From the NCBI GenBank assembly GCA_039889035.1, contig JBDQQY010000004.1, positions 248,001-312,000 on the forward strand: 64,000 bases of DNA, read 5' to 3'. A program made the position numbers and the translations under genes. The notes beneath the pieces are model-generated. The model did not search any database. It worked only from the letters and a program-made list of their open reading frames with translations, and was not told the origin of the DNA. Below, piece by piece: positions 33,719 through 41,468 of the stretch. This DNA comes from Plantactinospora sp039889035 (GTDB taxonomy: Bacteria > Actinomycetota > Actinomycetes > Mycobacteriales > Micromonosporaceae). Each line of letters opens with the position of its first letter. Position 1 is the stretch's first letter.

Positions 33719-34279
33719 ATGACCAGAATTGGCATCATCCTGGGCAGCACTCGTCCTGGCCGCAACGGCGAGGCGGTGGCCCGCTGGGTGTACGACATCG
33801 CCCGGCAGCGCACCGACGCCGAGTACGAGTTGGTCGACCTGCTCGACTACAAGCTGCCGCACCTGGACGAGGCGATCCCGCCGAGCATGGGCCAGTACGC
33901 GAACCCGCACACCCTGGAGTGGGCCGCCAAGATCGCCTCGTTCGACGGGTTCGTCATCGTGACCCCGGAGTACAACCACTCCACCTCCGGTGCCCTGAAG
34001 AACGCCATCGACTTCCTCTTCGCCGAGTGGAACAACAAGGCGGTCGGGTTCGTCAGCTACGGCAGCGTCGGCGGCGCCCGGGCGGTCGAGCACCTGCGCC
34101 TGATCTCCGGTGAGCTGATGATGGCCGACGTACGGGCCCAGGTGGCGCTCTCGCTGCACAGCGACTTCGAGAACTACAGCGTCTTCACGCCCGGCCCGCA
34201 CCAGGCGGACGCCCTCGGCGTCGTACTGGACCAGACCGTCGCCTGGAGCACCGCGCTCGCGCCGCTGCGCGCCCGCTGA
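33719..34279 (+). CDS. NADPH-dependent FMN reductase (flavodoxin-like)
   Basis: This 186-residue flavoprotein has the phosphate-binding loop GIILGSTRPGRNGEAVARWV, the VIVTPEYNHSTSGALKNAIDFL signature and YGSVGGARAVEHLR. It should reduce FMN, quinones or azo compounds with NAD(P)H. ATG 33719 is preceded by GGAGGGGA. It is divergently transcribed from the MarR gene, so induction by electrophilic or oxidative compounds through that regulator is likely. Confidence 0.92.
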   Translation: MTRIGIILGSTRPGRNGEAVARWVYDIARQRTDAEYELVDLLDYKLPHLDEAIPPSMGQYANPHTLEWAAKIASFDGFVIVTPEYNHSTSGALKNAIDFLFAEWNNKAVGFVSYGSVGGARAVEHLRLISGELMMADVRAQVALSLHSDFENYSVFTPGPHQADALGVVLDQTVAWSTALAPLRAR

Positions 34280-34281
34280 CC

Positions 34282-34299
34282 CGTCGCGGCCCCGCGACG
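34282..34299 (+). terminator. Hairpin after the FMN-reductase gene
   Basis: CGTCGCG-GCCC-CGCGACG is a perfect 7-bp stem with a tetraloop, 2 nt after the stop codon. Confidence 0.5.
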
Positions 34300-34436
34300 A
34301 CCACCGTCGGGCCGGCGGCTTTCCGGACATGCCCCCGGGATGCCGCCGGCCCGCACCTGTTACCGGCGGGTAGTGGTGGCCGGGTCGACCGTTAAGGTGC
34401 TCTGCGAGGACACAATCCAGCCGAAGGAGTGAGCAC

Positions 34437-35285
34437 ATGGCGGGTCGACTCGCGGTCATCGGGGCCGGTCTGATGGGTTCGGGCATCGCCCAGGTCGCGG
34501 CGCGGGCGGGCTGGCAGGTCACGCTGCGCGACCTGGACGACGCCGCCACCCGGCGCGGCCTGTCCGGCATCCGTACGTCGCTGGAGAAGTTCGCGGCCAA
34601 GGGCACGATCGAGGCCGACGAGGTCGAGGCGACGCTGCACCGGATCACCCCGACCACCGAGCTGGAGGCGGCGGCCGACGCCGACATCGTGGTCGAGGCG
34701 GTCTTCGAGCGGCTGGAGATCAAGCAGGAGGTGTTCCGGGCGCTGGACAAGATCTGCGCCCCCGGTGCGGTACTGGCCACCAACACCTCGGCCATCCCGG
34801 TCACCCAGATCGCGGCGGCCACCGGCCGGCCGGAGTCGGTGGTCGGCACGCACTTCTTCTCACCGGTACCGATGATGAAGCTCTGCGAGCTGGTCCGGGG
34901 CTACAAGACCAGCGACGAGACGCTGGCCACCGCCCGGGCGTTCGCCGAGGAGATCGGCAAGACCTGCGTGGTGGTCAACCGGGACATCGCCGGCTTCGTC
35001 ACCACCCGGCTGATCACCGCCCTGGTGATGGAGGCGGTCAAGCTCGTCGAGTCCGGGGTGATCTCGCCGGAGGACCTGGACACCGCCTGCAAACTCGGTT
35101 TCGGGCACGCCATGGGGCCGTTGGCCACCACCGACCTGACCGGTGCCGACGTGTTGCTGCACGCGACGAAGAACATCTACGCCGACACCGCCGACGAGAA
35201 GTTCTTCCCACCGGAGCTGCTACAGCGGATGGTCACCGCCGGTGACCTGGGGCGGAAGACCGGGAAGGGCTTCTACTCGTACTGA
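34437..35285 (+). CDS. 3-hydroxybutyryl-CoA dehydrogenase
   Basis: The 282-residue single-module enzyme oxidises (S)-3-hydroxybutyryl-CoA with NAD(P). It has the Rossmann motif GAGLMGSG at residues 9-16, VVEAVFERLEIKQEVF, the catalytic His in GTHFFSPVPMMKL and NRDIAGFVTTRL. The length and C-terminus GRKTGKGFYSY are typical. GAAGGAG precedes ATG 34437. It is convergent with the ABC exporter operon. Confidence 0.93.
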   Translation: MAGRLAVIGAGLMGSGIAQVAARAGWQVTLRDLDDAATRRGLSGIRTSLEKFAAKGTIEADEVEATLHRITPTTELEAAADADIVVEAVFERLEIKQEVFRALDKICAPGAVLATNTSAIPVTQIAAATGRPESVVGTHFFSPVPMMKLCELVRGYKTSDETLATARAFAEEIGKTCVVVNRDIAGFVTTRLITALVMEAVKLVESGVISPEDLDTACKLGFGHAMGPLATTDLTGADVLLHATKNIYADTADEKFFPPELLQRMVTAGDLGRKTGKGFYSY

Positions 35286-35316
35286 GCGGGCGGTGCCGGA
35301 CCGACCGCACACCGGA

Positions 35317-36174
35317 TCAGCCGTCGCGGCGGCTGGTCCAGCGGAAGGTGGTCAGGCAGAGCACCAGCCCGACGACGCACCAGAGGCCGAGTACCAGGGC
35401 GACCCGGCCCAGTTCGAAGGAGCCGGCCGGCTCCTGGGCGCCGAACGACTCGGGCAGGAAGACCGAGCGCAGGCCCTGGCACATCCACTTCAGCGGGAAG
35501 ATCGCCGCGACCTGCTGCATCCAGCTCGGCAGGTCGGTGAAGACGAAGAAGACCCCGGAGATGAACTGGAGCACCAGGGCCACCGGGGTCACCGTGGCGG
35601 ACGCGCCGCGCCCGGTGCGGGGCAGCGAGGAGAAGGCGATGCCGCAGAGGGTGCAGGCGGTGATGCCGAGGGCGGAGATCCAGAGCAGGTCGAACCACCT
35701 ACCGGCGGTCTGCGGCAGGGTGAGGTCGAAGAGCAGCGCGGCGACGGCCAGCAACAGCACGGTCTCGGCGAGGCCGATCACGGCGACCATGACGATCTTG
35801 CCGACGAAGTACACCCACTTCGGCATGGGGGTGCCGCGCAGCCGCTTCAGTACGCCACGGTCCCGCTCGATCGGGATCTGGATGGCCAGGCTCTGGAAGC
35901 CGACCGTCATCAGGCCGGTGGCGATCATGCCGGTCACGAAGTACTGCGTGAACCGGACCCCGCCGCCGATCTCGCCCTTGAAGATCGACGCGAAGATCAG
36001 GATCATCACCACCGGGAAGAGCATGGTGAAGACCACGGACTCGCGGCTGCGCAGGAACTGGCGTACCTCCAGCCGGCCCTGCCGCAGGCCGAGCGCGACC
36101 GGCCCGACCCGCCGGGCCGGCGCGGACTCCGGTGGCCTGCCGGCGGTCTCCGGTGCGGTGGTCGAGGTGCTCAT
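35317..36174 (-). CDS. ABC-2 type exporter permease
   Basis: The 285-residue protein has about six transmembrane helices. The ABC-2 features include FTQYFVTGMIATGLMTVGFQSLAIQIPIERDRGVLKRLRGTPMP (split: IPIERDRGVLKRLRGTPMP). Its ATG overlaps the ATPase stop by 4 nt (ATGA). With its partner it forms a DrrAB-like exporter for lipids, drugs or lipid-linked polymers; the substrate cannot be read from the sequence. Confidence 0.92.
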   Translation of the reverse strand: MSTSTTAPETAGRPPESAPARRVGPVALGLRQGRLEVRQFLRSRESVVFTMLFPVVMILIFASIFKGEIGGGVRFTQYFVTGMIATGLMTVGFQSLAIQIPIERDRGVLKRLRGTPMPKWVYFVGKIVMVAVIGLAETVLLLAVAALLFDLTLPQTAGRWFDLLWISALGITACTLCGIAFSSLPRTGRGASATVTPVALVLQFISGVFFVFTDLPSWMQQVAAIFPLKWMCQGLRSVFLPESFGAQEPAGSFELGRVALVLGLWCVVGLVLCLTTFRWTSRRDG

Positions 36175-37019
36175 CGGTGCCCGATCATCCGTAGGTAGAC
36201 GTCCTCCAGGGTGGGCCGGGTCACGGTCAGCCCCGGCACCTCGCCGCCGAACCGCGCGGCCAGCTCCGCGACCAGCGCCGTCGGCGTTGCGCTCTCGACG
36301 CGTTCCACGGCGCCCTCGGGGGTACGCCAGGAGACCGTGGCCAGCGCTTCCGCCCGGTTGCCGAGTCGGGCCGGAGCGGCCACCTCGACCAGCCGTCCGC
36401 CGGTGATCACCGCGACCCGGTCGGCGAGCGCCTCGGCCTCGTCCAGGTAGTGCGTGGTCAGCACGATGGTGGTGCCGGCGGCGGCCAGGTCCCGGATCAG
36501 CTCCCAGAACTCGCGGCGGGCCTCCGGGTCGAAGCCGGTGGTCGGCTCGTCCAGGAAGAGCAGCTCGGGTCGGCCGACGATGCCGAGCGCCACGTCCAGC
36601 CGGCGCTTCTGCCCGCCGGAGAGGGTGTGGGTCCGCGCCCTCGCCTTGCCGGCCAGTCCGACCCGTTCGATTACCTTGTCCGGATCGTCCGGGTCGGGGT
36701 AGAAGCCGGCGAAGTGGTGCACCACCTCGGCCACCGTCAGGTCGTCGAACTCGCCGGTGCCCTGGAGCACGATGCCGACCCGGGACCGCCACTGCCCGTC
36801 CGCGCGATCCGGATCGACGCCGAGCACGCTGACCTCGCCCGCGTCCCGGCGGCGGTATCCCTCCAGGATCTCGACCGTGGTGGTCTTGCCGGCACCGTTC
36901 GGGCCGAGCAGGGCGAAGACCTCACCCCGGGACACCGCCAGGTCGACGCCGTCCACGGCGACCGTCCCGCCGTACGCCTTGCGCAACCCCTGTACGGAGA
37001 TCGCGAGCTGCTCTGCCAT
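36171..37019 (-). CDS. ABC exporter ATP-binding protein (DrrA-like)
   Basis: The 282-residue ATPase has Walker A GPNGAGKT, the signature motif LSGGQKRRLDVAL, Walker B LLFLDEPTTG and the switch H (LTTHYLDEAE). The accessory C-terminal domain (TRPTLEDVYLRMIG) places it in the ABC-2 exporter class. It lies 3 nt downstream of the DUF4126 gene on the same strand, so all three genes may form one transcript. Confidence 0.94.
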   Translation of the reverse strand: MAEQLAISVQGLRKAYGGTVAVDGVDLAVSRGEVFALLGPNGAGKTTTVEILEGYRRRDAGEVSVLGVDPDRADGQWRSRVGIVLQGTGEFDDLTVAEVVHHFAGFYPDPDDPDKVIERVGLAGKARARTHTLSGGQKRRLDVALGIVGRPELLFLDEPTTGFDPEARREFWELIRDLAAAGTTIVLTTHYLDEAEALADRVAVITGGRLVEVAAPARLGNRAEALATVSWRTPEGAVERVESATPTALVAELAARFGGEVPGLTVTRPTLEDVYLRMIGHR

Positions 37020-37022
37020 GGG

Positions 37023-37658
37023 TCAACTATGCGTGACGGACCGGTCGTACCGGTCACCGGGTCGGGCGGCCCGCCGCTCCGCCCGGCGGCGTCGGCGCCG
37101 GCGTACCACCCAGATCACGGAGAGCGGCACGACCAGCAGGAAGAGCAGGACCAGCACCGGCAGCAGAATCGCCGACAGCGAGAAGAGCACGCTGGTCGCG
37201 TCCTCGGCGGTGCTCGCCACCGGGGCGCCGAAACCGGCCGTACCGGCGTTGATCACCGGCCGGGCCGCCGCCTTGACCCCGTGCACGCCGAGCGCGATCA
37301 GCACGCCGATCACCACCGGCACCCACTGGTGGGAGCCGAAGAACTCGCCCGGGTCGCTGACCGTGACCGTCTCCGCCCCGGAGCCCGCCCCGAAGGCGAG
37401 CCCGCCGGCGGTCGGCCGGACCACGGTCTGCACCACGTCGTTGAGGTGGTCGACCACCGGCACCTTGTCGGCGACCACCTCGATGGCGAGCAGCACCACC
37501 AGGATCGCCAGTACCCAGCCGTTGGAGATCCACTGCCAGCCGCCGGGCAGGTTCACCACGTCGGTGTAGCGGGCGAGCAGCCCCATGGTGAGCAGCGGGA
37601 TGTACGCGTTGAGACCGGCCGATGCCGCGAGGCCGGTTCCGGTGAGGGCTTCCAGCAC
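37023..37658 (-). CDS. DUF4126 family membrane protein
   Basis: This 211-residue protein has an N-terminal ALTGTGLAASAGLNAYIPLLTMGLLARY segment (split: GLAASAGLNAYIPLLTMGLL), a middle helix pair and a basic C-terminus. These features fit the DUF4126 family of unknown function. At least four membrane helices are apparent. GTG 37658 lacks a clear ribosome site. It is divergent from nucS across 73 bp. Confidence 0.82.
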   Translation of the reverse strand: MLEALTGTGLAASAGLNAYIPLLTMGLLARYTDVVNLPGGWQWISNGWVLAILVVLLAIEVVADKVPVVDHLNDVVQTVVRPTAGGLAFGAGSGAETVTVSDPGEFFGSHQWVPVVIGVLIALGVHGVKAAARPVINAGTAGFGAPVASTAEDATSVLFSLSAILLPVLVLLFLLVVPLSVIWVVRRRRRRRAERRAARPGDRYDRSVTHS

Positions 37659-37719
37659 GGGTACCAGGATGGCACCGACGCGCCAGGACGGCGCGCCCAG
37701 CGGTACCGGACCCCTCCGC

Positions 37720-37725
37720 TACCCT
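37720..37725 (+). promoter_or_regulatory. -10 box for leaderless nucS
   Basis: TACCCT lies 6 nt before GTG 37732, and no Shine-Dalgarno is present. Confidence 0.4.
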
Positions 37726-37731
37726 CGTCGG

Positions 37732-38391
37732 GTGCGGTTGGTGATAGCGCGGTGCTCTGTGGACTACGTCGGACGACTCTCGGCGCACCTGCCGCTGGCG
37801 ACCCGGTTGCTGATGGTGAAGGCGGACGGGTCGGTCTCGATCCATGCCGACGACCGGGCTTACAAGCCGCTGAACTGGATGAGCCCGCCGTGCCGGCTGG
37901 AGGAGGCCCCCGGGGTGTGGCGGGTCGTCAACAAGGCCGGCGAGGAGCTGCGGATCACCCTTGAGGAGATCTTCCAGGACACCTCGTACGAGCTGGGCGT
38001 CGACCCGGGGCTGCGCAAGGACGGTGTGGAGGCGCACCTCCAGGAACTGCTGGCCGCCGCCCCCACCGAGCTGGGTGACGGGTTCACGCTGATCCGGCGG
38101 GAGTACATGACCGCGATCGGTCCGGTCGACCTGCTCTGCCGGGACGGTGCCGGAGGCACCGTGGCGGTCGAGGTGAAACGGCGTGGCGAGATCGACGGGG
38201 TGGAACAGCTCACCCGCTATCTGGAGCTGCTCAACCGTGATCCGCTGCTCGCACCGGTCAGCGGGGTCTTCGCCGCCCAGGAGATCAAGCCGCAGGCCCG
38301 GGTGCTCGCCACCGACCGGGGCATCCGGTGCGTGGCGGTGAACTACGACCGGCTGCGCGGCATCGAGAAGGACGAGTTGACGCTCTTCTGA
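37732..38391 (+). CDS. nucS: Mismatch-specific endonuclease NucS/EndoMS
   Basis: This 219-residue enzyme replaces MutS-MutL mismatch repair in actinobacteria. The nuclease core is GPVDLLCRDGAGGTVAVEVKRRG, with catalytic Asp133, Glu147 and Lys149. The C-terminal VEQLTRYLELLNRD and GIRCVAVNYDRLRG follow. The start MRLVIARCSVDYVGRL is the family N-terminus, so GTG 37732 is preferred over the open frame to 37585. The likely sliding-clamp-binding C-terminus DELTLF is present. Confidence 0.95.
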   Translation: MRLVIARCSVDYVGRLSAHLPLATRLLMVKADGSVSIHADDRAYKPLNWMSPPCRLEEAPGVWRVVNKAGEELRITLEEIFQDTSYELGVDPGLRKDGVEAHLQELLAAAPTELGDGFTLIRREYMTAIGPVDLLCRDGAGGTVAVEVKRRGEIDGVEQLTRYLELLNRDPLLAPVSGVFAAQEIKPQARVLATDRGIRCVAVNYDRLRGIEKDELTLF

Positions 38392-38395
38392 CCGG

Positions 38396-38640
38396 TCAGG
38401 CGTGCGGGCCGACGGCCACCTCGCCGAGGGTGAGCCGGGCAGCGCCCTCCAGGATCTCGCCGATCCGCAGCACCTGTTCGTCGAGCTCGCGGAGCTGCCG
38501 GCTGCGCAGTTCCACCAGCGACTCCACCGTGACGTCGATCCGCCGGCCGGAGCGGCGGTGGTGCCAGACCCCGGCCACCAGGCCGTCGACCAGCAGCACC
38601 GGGTAGTTGCCGGCCTGGCCGCCGGCGAGCGCCCGGGCCG
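38396..38640 (-). pseudogene. Truncated winged-helix DNA-binding (AlkZ-like) protein, 3' remnant
   Basis: The reading frame encodes only the last ~80 residues (ALAGGQAGNYPVLLVDGL, then VAGVWHHRRSGRRIDVTVES to VGPHA). These match the C-terminal end of winged-helix DNA-binding/AlkZ-like glycosylases, which are normally about 350-400 residues. Upstream, recognisable homology stops near 38640 and the frame closes at 38687-38689. No matching N-terminal part exists elsewhere in the window. The break coincides with the start of an AT-rich promoter region, which suggests deletion at an insertion junction. Confidence 0.7.
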
Positions 38641-38733
38641 CGGCGGGAGGCCGCGGTGAACCCGGTCGCGAAGTTGAAGAAAACTTTCAGGAACATCGAT
38701 TGACTGCGTGGATTTCCGCCGTAATAATTATCG

Positions 38734-38743
38734 TCAATATTGA
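38734..38743 (+). promoter_or_regulatory. AT-rich island and palindrome upstream of the Cys-rich cassette
   Basis: TCAATATTGA is a perfect 10-bp palindrome in an AT-rich stretch (about 38670-38760) that is strikingly unlike the surrounding GC-rich DNA. It lies 40 bp upstream of the first cassette gene and probably holds its promoter and operator. TAATTATCGTCAAT next to it offers several -10-like hexamers. Confidence 0.45.
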
Positions 38744-38783
38744 TCAACGTCGTTTCCCTTAACCCCCGAAGGGAGGACCGATC

Positions 38784-39194
38784 ATGGTAGCTGTGACCGG
38801 AGAGGTGTCCTGGTTCTGCTGCGGCAGCGCCTGGGGCCCGTGCGCGTCGACCGGGCGGGGTGCCTGCGGCACCTGCACCTCCGGCAACTTCCAGCACGCC
38901 TGGCCGAACGCCTCGGCCGCCTGCCTCGCGATCACCCGGCCCGACGTCTGCGGTACCAGCCTCGCACGCCGCACCTGCGGGTTCGTGCACTACACCACCA
39001 ACCTCTGCAACGGAGCCCGGGTCGGCACCTCGATCGCCGACTGCGGACCGCAGACCGACCTGTTCTGCGGTGAGCGCGCCTGCTGCGGCGCGTCCTGCGG
39101 CACCAACCGGATCATCGACCTGACACCGGCGGCGTACAGCGCGATCGCCAGCCTGTCCACCGGGCTCCGGCCCTGCTCTGTCGACTCGGTGTAG
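38784..39194 (+). CDS. Cysteine-rich RlpA-like double-psi beta-barrel protein
   Basis: The 136-residue product has 15 cysteines. The second half follows the RlpA/DPBB pattern: NLCNGARVGTSIADCGP (compare NLRNGRSVxVRINDRGP) and then NRIIDLTPAAYSAIASLS (compare GRIIDLSxAAAxAIG). The N-terminal GEVSWF resembles RlpA G-x-ASWYG. RlpA proteins bind or cleave denuded peptidoglycan; the many extra cysteines suggest a disulfide-pinned barrel. There is no signal peptide, and an in-frame stop at 38760 excludes a longer N-terminus. GGGAGG at 38771-38776 supports ATG 38784. The next gene, 14 nt away, encodes a Tat substrate. Catalytic residues cannot be assigned with confidence. Confidence 0.75.
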   Translation: MVAVTGEVSWFCCGSAWGPCASTGRGACGTCTSGNFQHAWPNASAACLAITRPDVCGTSLARRTCGFVHYTTNLCNGARVGTSIADCGPQTDLFCGERACCGASCGTNRIIDLTPAAYSAIASLSTGLRPCSVDSV

Positions 39195-39208
39195 CGGAGG
39201 ACTCCACG

Positions 39209-39811
39209 ATGGCGACCACGATGGACCGTCGACGACTGCTCAGCACGGCCGTACTCGGCGGCGCCGGCATCGCCGGAGCCACCGCACTCGGCTCACTCGC
39301 CCCGGAGGCCGCCCTGGCCGCCGAACCGGTGAAGGTCTCACCCGGCGAGCCCGACCCGAACTTCGCCGAGGGCCGGGTCACCTCGATCACCGGCACCGTG
39401 GTGCTGCTGGCCGGCTCGGACGGTGCGCTGCACCGGATCCAGGTCACCAACGGCACCAGCATCTGGAAGTTCCAGCCGACCACCTTCGACCGGCTCGAAA
39501 AGGGCGACGGCATGTACGTCCGGGGCGTCCGGCTGCCCGACGGCACCCTCGCCGCCGACTCGCTCTGGGCCAACATCGTCAACCTGACCGCGCACATCGT
39601 CTCGGTGGGCCGCAACGTGCTGCACCTCGACCACCACGGCAGGCGGCTGATCGGGCACGTCGTACCCGGCACCACCGCCGCGGTCTACAACGGCACCCCG
39701 GCCATCTCCGACGTCTCGCTGCTCAGGGTCGGCGGGCACGTCCAGGTGATCGGCGCCTGGCACCCCGACACCAACGAGATCAGCATCGCCACCGTCTACG
39801 CCGCCAACTGA
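39209..39811 (+). CDS. Tat-exported beta-rich protein (DUF5666-like repeats)
   Basis: The 200-residue protein starts with a twin-arginine signal, DRRRLLSTAVLGGAGIAG, and a likely AxA cleavage site in AALAAEP near residue 35. The mature part has two OB-like beta segments, EGRVTSITGTVVLLAGSDGALHRIQV and AHIVSVGRNVLHLDHHGRR (trimmed). These resemble DUF5666-type modules. GGAG precedes the ATG. It is likely co-transcribed with the Cys-rich protein 14 nt upstream and could carry that protein through the Tat pore; this is inference. Confidence 0.75.
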   Translation: MATTMDRRRLLSTAVLGGAGIAGATALGSLAPEAALAAEPVKVSPGEPDPNFAEGRVTSITGTVVLLAGSDGALHRIQVTNGTSIWKFQPTTFDRLEKGDGMYVRGVRLPDGTLAADSLWANIVNLTAHIVSVGRNVLHLDHHGRRLIGHVVPGTTAAVYNGTPAISDVSLLRVGGHVQVIGAWHPDTNEISIATVYAAN

Positions 39812-39818
39812 CGCCGGA

Positions 39819-39850
39819 CAGGGGCCCGTCCGCCTGCGGAGGGGCCCCTG
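39819..39850 (+). terminator. Strong hairpin between the Tat and MauE-like genes
   Basis: CAGGGGCCC (39819-39827) pairs with GGGCCCCTG (39842-39850). Inside, TCCG-CCTG-CGGA adds four pairs and a tetraloop. It follows the Tat gene stop by 7 nt and would attenuate expression of the MauE-like gene. Confidence 0.65.
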
Positions 39851-39879
39851 CCCGACGCCTGGAACGAGAGGAGGGCATC

Positions 39880-40722
39880 ATGCTCCAGTCCCTGGCGGCG
39901 CTCCAGTCCCTGCTGGTCGGCGTCGTGTTGATCTGGTCGGCCCGAATCAAGCTCGTCGACCGGCGGGCGGCCGAGCAGGCTCGTACCTCGGCGCTCGGCA
40001 CGCTGCTCGGCGCCGGGCGGGCGGTGCCGGCGTACCGGGTGCTCGGCGGGGCCGAACTGCTGCTCGGCGTCCTGCTGGTGCTGCCACCGGCCCCGGTCGC
40101 CGAGCCGGTGGTGGCCGCCGCGCTGGCCGCCGGTTTCGTCGGTTATCTCGGGTACGCCCGCCGCGCCGCACCCGGCGCCTCCTGTGGCTGCCTGAGCGCC
40201 AAGGCCACCCCGGTCACCGGGCGCGGCATCGCCCGGGCCGGCCTGCTGGTGCTGGCCGGGCTCTTCGGCATCGCGGCCGGTGGCACGTACTGGCTGCCGG
40301 CGCTGACCGGAGCCCCGGCCGCGTCGGCCGGACTGCTGCTGGCCGAGGCGGCGCTGATCGTCGCGCTGTCGCCGGAGTTCGACGCGCACTGGCTGCTGCC
40401 GCTGCGCCGGCTCCGCGCCCGGTTCACCCATCCGCTGCGGGGCGGCTCCGGGGTACCGCTGCTGGCCAGCGTGCAGCAACTCCAGCTCAGCGCCGCGTAC
40501 CGGCAGGTCGCCGCGTTGCTCACCTCGGACGTCCGGGAACACTGGCTGGAGGAGTCCTGGCGGATGGTCTGCTACTCGGCCCGCTACCAGGGCCGGCCGG
40601 CGACGGCGGTCTTCGCCGTACCGGCCGGGGAGGTGGCGCCGGACCGGGTCCGGGTGGCCCTGGTGGACGACTCGACCGGGGCCACCCTGGTCAGCCTGGC
40701 CGACCCGGCGTACGCGAGCTGA
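39880..40722 (+). CDS. MauE/DoxX-family redox-associated membrane protein with C-terminal extension
   Basis: The 280-residue protein has about four transmembrane helices over residues 5-150. A paired-cysteine motif, GASCGCLSAK, lies between helices, as in MauE, which is required for methylamine dehydrogenase maturation and is linked to disulfide chemistry. A soluble extension of about 110 residues (from LRRLRARFTH to the end) is not part of the family core. GGAGG precedes ATG 39880. Its place beside a 15-Cys protein suggests a role in forming or reshuffling those disulfides. No methylamine dehydrogenase subunit is present. Confidence 0.78.
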   Translation: MLQSLAALQSLLVGVVLIWSARIKLVDRRAAEQARTSALGTLLGAGRAVPAYRVLGGAELLLGVLLVLPPAPVAEPVVAAALAAGFVGYLGYARRAAPGASCGCLSAKATPVTGRGIARAGLLVLAGLFGIAAGGTYWLPALTGAPAASAGLLLAEAALIVALSPEFDAHWLLPLRRLRARFTHPLRGGSGVPLLASVQQLQLSAAYRQVAALLTSDVREHWLEESWRMVCYSARYQGRPATAVFAVPAGEVAPDRVRVALVDDSTGATLVSLADPAYAS

Positions 40723-40729
40723 CCCCGCC

Positions 40730-41389
40730 TCAGCCGCCGGTACGGACCGCGATCAGCGACTTGATCAGCCCGGCCAGCCGTTCGGCCCGGATCTGCGAGT
40801 GCGGGAAGTAGTGCCGCATCTGGGACCGGTCCACCAGTTCGGTCCAGAGCACCTGCTGGATCGCCGTCTCCCGGCAGTCCGGCCGGGTGTGCGCCAGCGG
40901 CCAGCGGCGGGCCAGCGCGATCCGCAGCCGGACCGGGGTGAACTGCATGCCCGGAGCGATCCAGTGCGGCTCGATCGGAAAGTACCGGTAAGGGGTCTGC
41001 ACCCAGTGCGCGTCGGCGAGCGCGTGCACCGTCTCGGCGAACCGCAGCCGGCGCTCGTGCCCGCCGACGTGCTCCAGCACCGAGTTGGAGAAGACCAGGT
41101 CGTAGCGGCGGTTGGCGATGTGCCGGGGCAGTGCGCAGGCGTCGCCCCGGTCCACCTCCGCCCAGTCCGGTACGTCGGCCGGGGCCTCCTCCAGGTTCAC
41201 CACGTGTACGTGCTTCGGGCGTACTCCGGCCTGTGCCCAGGTGCTCACCCGGCCGCCCAGGTCGATGACGGACATCTGGGCCAGGTCCGGGAACGTCTCC
41301 GCGAGCCAGCCGGCCCGGCGCGCGCGCCGCCGGGCACCCCAGGAGTTCTCGCTGTCGACCAGGCGGAATCGCAACGCGTGCAGCCCCAT
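40730..41389 (-). CDS. Class I SAM-dependent methyltransferase
   Basis: The 219-residue protein has motif I as MSVIDLGGRVSTWAQ (a degenerate G-loop), the acidic strand VHVVNLEEAP and DLVFSNSVLEHVGGHERRLRFAETVHAL, typical of Methyltransf_11-like enzymes. The substrate is unknown. It is convergent with the MauE-like gene (7-bp gap). TACCGT lies 7 nt before ATG 41389 with no Shine-Dalgarno, suggesting a leaderless transcript. Confidence 0.78.
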   Translation of the reverse strand: MGLHALRFRLVDSENSWGARRRARRAGWLAETFPDLAQMSVIDLGGRVSTWAQAGVRPKHVHVVNLEEAPADVPDWAEVDRGDACALPRHIANRRYDLVFSNSVLEHVGGHERRLRFAETVHALADAHWVQTPYRYFPIEPHWIAPGMQFTPVRLRIALARRWPLAHTRPDCRETAIQQVLWTELVDRSQMRHYFPHSQIRAERLAGLIKSLIAVRTGG

Positions 41390-41396
41390 TGGGCGA

Positions 41397-41402
41397 ACGG
41401 TA
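41397..41402 (-). promoter_or_regulatory. -10 box for leaderless methyltransferase gene
   Basis: TACCGT on the minus strand lies 7 nt before ATG 41389. Confidence 0.4.
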
Positions 41403-41468
41403 CCGATGCGGGAGGCGGCCAGGGATGTCTTAGTCGTCCTTTTGTCCCTACGATCGGTCAGTCCAGGG

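Noticed and set aside
38784..39194. Methylamine dehydrogenase light chain (MauA) because of many cysteines and a MauE neighbour
   Set aside because: No TTQ tryptophan context or MauA motifs; the NGARV...DCGP...RIIDL pattern fits an RlpA-like barrel instead.
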